Below, one piece after another: positions 13,355-13,455 of a DNA stretch of 13,455 nt (position 1 is its first letter; each line of letters starts with the position of its first letter). Below the pieces are notes generated by a model. The model was given only the letters and a program-made list of their open reading frames with translations. It was not told the origin of the DNA and did not search any database. Source of the stretch: an uncultured Eubacteriales bacterium (GTDB taxonomy: Bacteria; Bacillota; Clostridia; Oscillospirales; Butyricicoccaceae); NCBI GenBank assembly GCA_934630445.1, contig CAKTWY010000056.1, positions 1 to 13,455 on the forward strand, written 5' to 3'. The translations under genes were made by a program, and so were the position numbers.

Positions 13355-13455
13355 CGCATGCACGGCGGTTGCCGAGACGCGCGCGAATGAAATCGGAGTT
13401 TTTTATTGCAGAGCAACAAAAATGGATAACGAACGATGAAATGCAGTTCCCGGGC
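13355..13455. other. End of window with no recognisable gene
   Basis: No reading frame with a ribosome binding site is present. An ATG at 13436 runs to the window end without a stop but has no convincing upstream signal, and an ATG at 13422 stops after a few codons. I see no clear promoter. Confidence 0.5.

Overview
The window looks like chromosome of a GC-rich Gram-positive bacterium, most likely an anaerobic Clostridia-type Firmicute. The reasons are canonical GGAGG ribosome binding sites, sigma-A promoters with 17-base spacers, a textbook CIRCE (HrcA) operator on htpG, a small Xre-type regulator paired with a membrane protein, and gene families common in that group. This is inferred from sequence character only. 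No RNA gene of a known class, CRISPR array, insertion sequence or tRNA was seen.

Left part (1-7640), carbohydrate and phosphoester metabolism. The window opens inside a glycoside hydrolase family 38-like (probably DUF5054-type) enzyme, followed 22 bases later by a Cof-type HAD phosphatase. Converging on them is a small cysteine amidase gene of the Amidase_6 type. Divergent from the amidase is a compact run of three genes: a 153-residue beta-rich protein, a PHP-domain metallohydrolase of the CehA/McbA type, and a full-length cytosolic class II alpha-mannosidase (1052 residues). The run closes with a strong terminator at 7598-7637. The 153-residue protein resembles the N-terminal beta-sandwich usually fused to CehA/McbA enzymes, so the pair appears to be a split version of one enzyme. 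Together these genes suggest intracellular breakdown of mannosides, possibly phosphorylated ones.

Middle (7640-10370). A stand-alone, more AT-rich GrpB-family gene has its own near-consensus promoter and is bracketed by two hairpin terminators. On the minus strand lies htpG (Hsp90), with a promoter and a perfect CIRCE operator upstream, which points to HrcA heat-shock control.

Right part (10370-13455). A 429-base intergenic region between htpG and an iron-containing (YqhD/butanol dehydrogenase-like) alcohol dehydrogenase holds a plus-strand promoter, a 28-base near-perfect palindrome at the predicted transcription start, and two further strong hairpins. It is a structured leader or small RNA that I cannot assign to a known class. 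After the dehydrogenase terminator comes a minus-strand pair, an Xre regulator and a four-helix membrane protein. Its promoter overlaps two tandem copies of a palindromic operator, suggesting autoregulation. A divergent gene for another small membrane protein (DUF4870/Tic20-like in layout) ends the window, followed by an AT-rich hairpin and about 100 bases with no recognisable gene.
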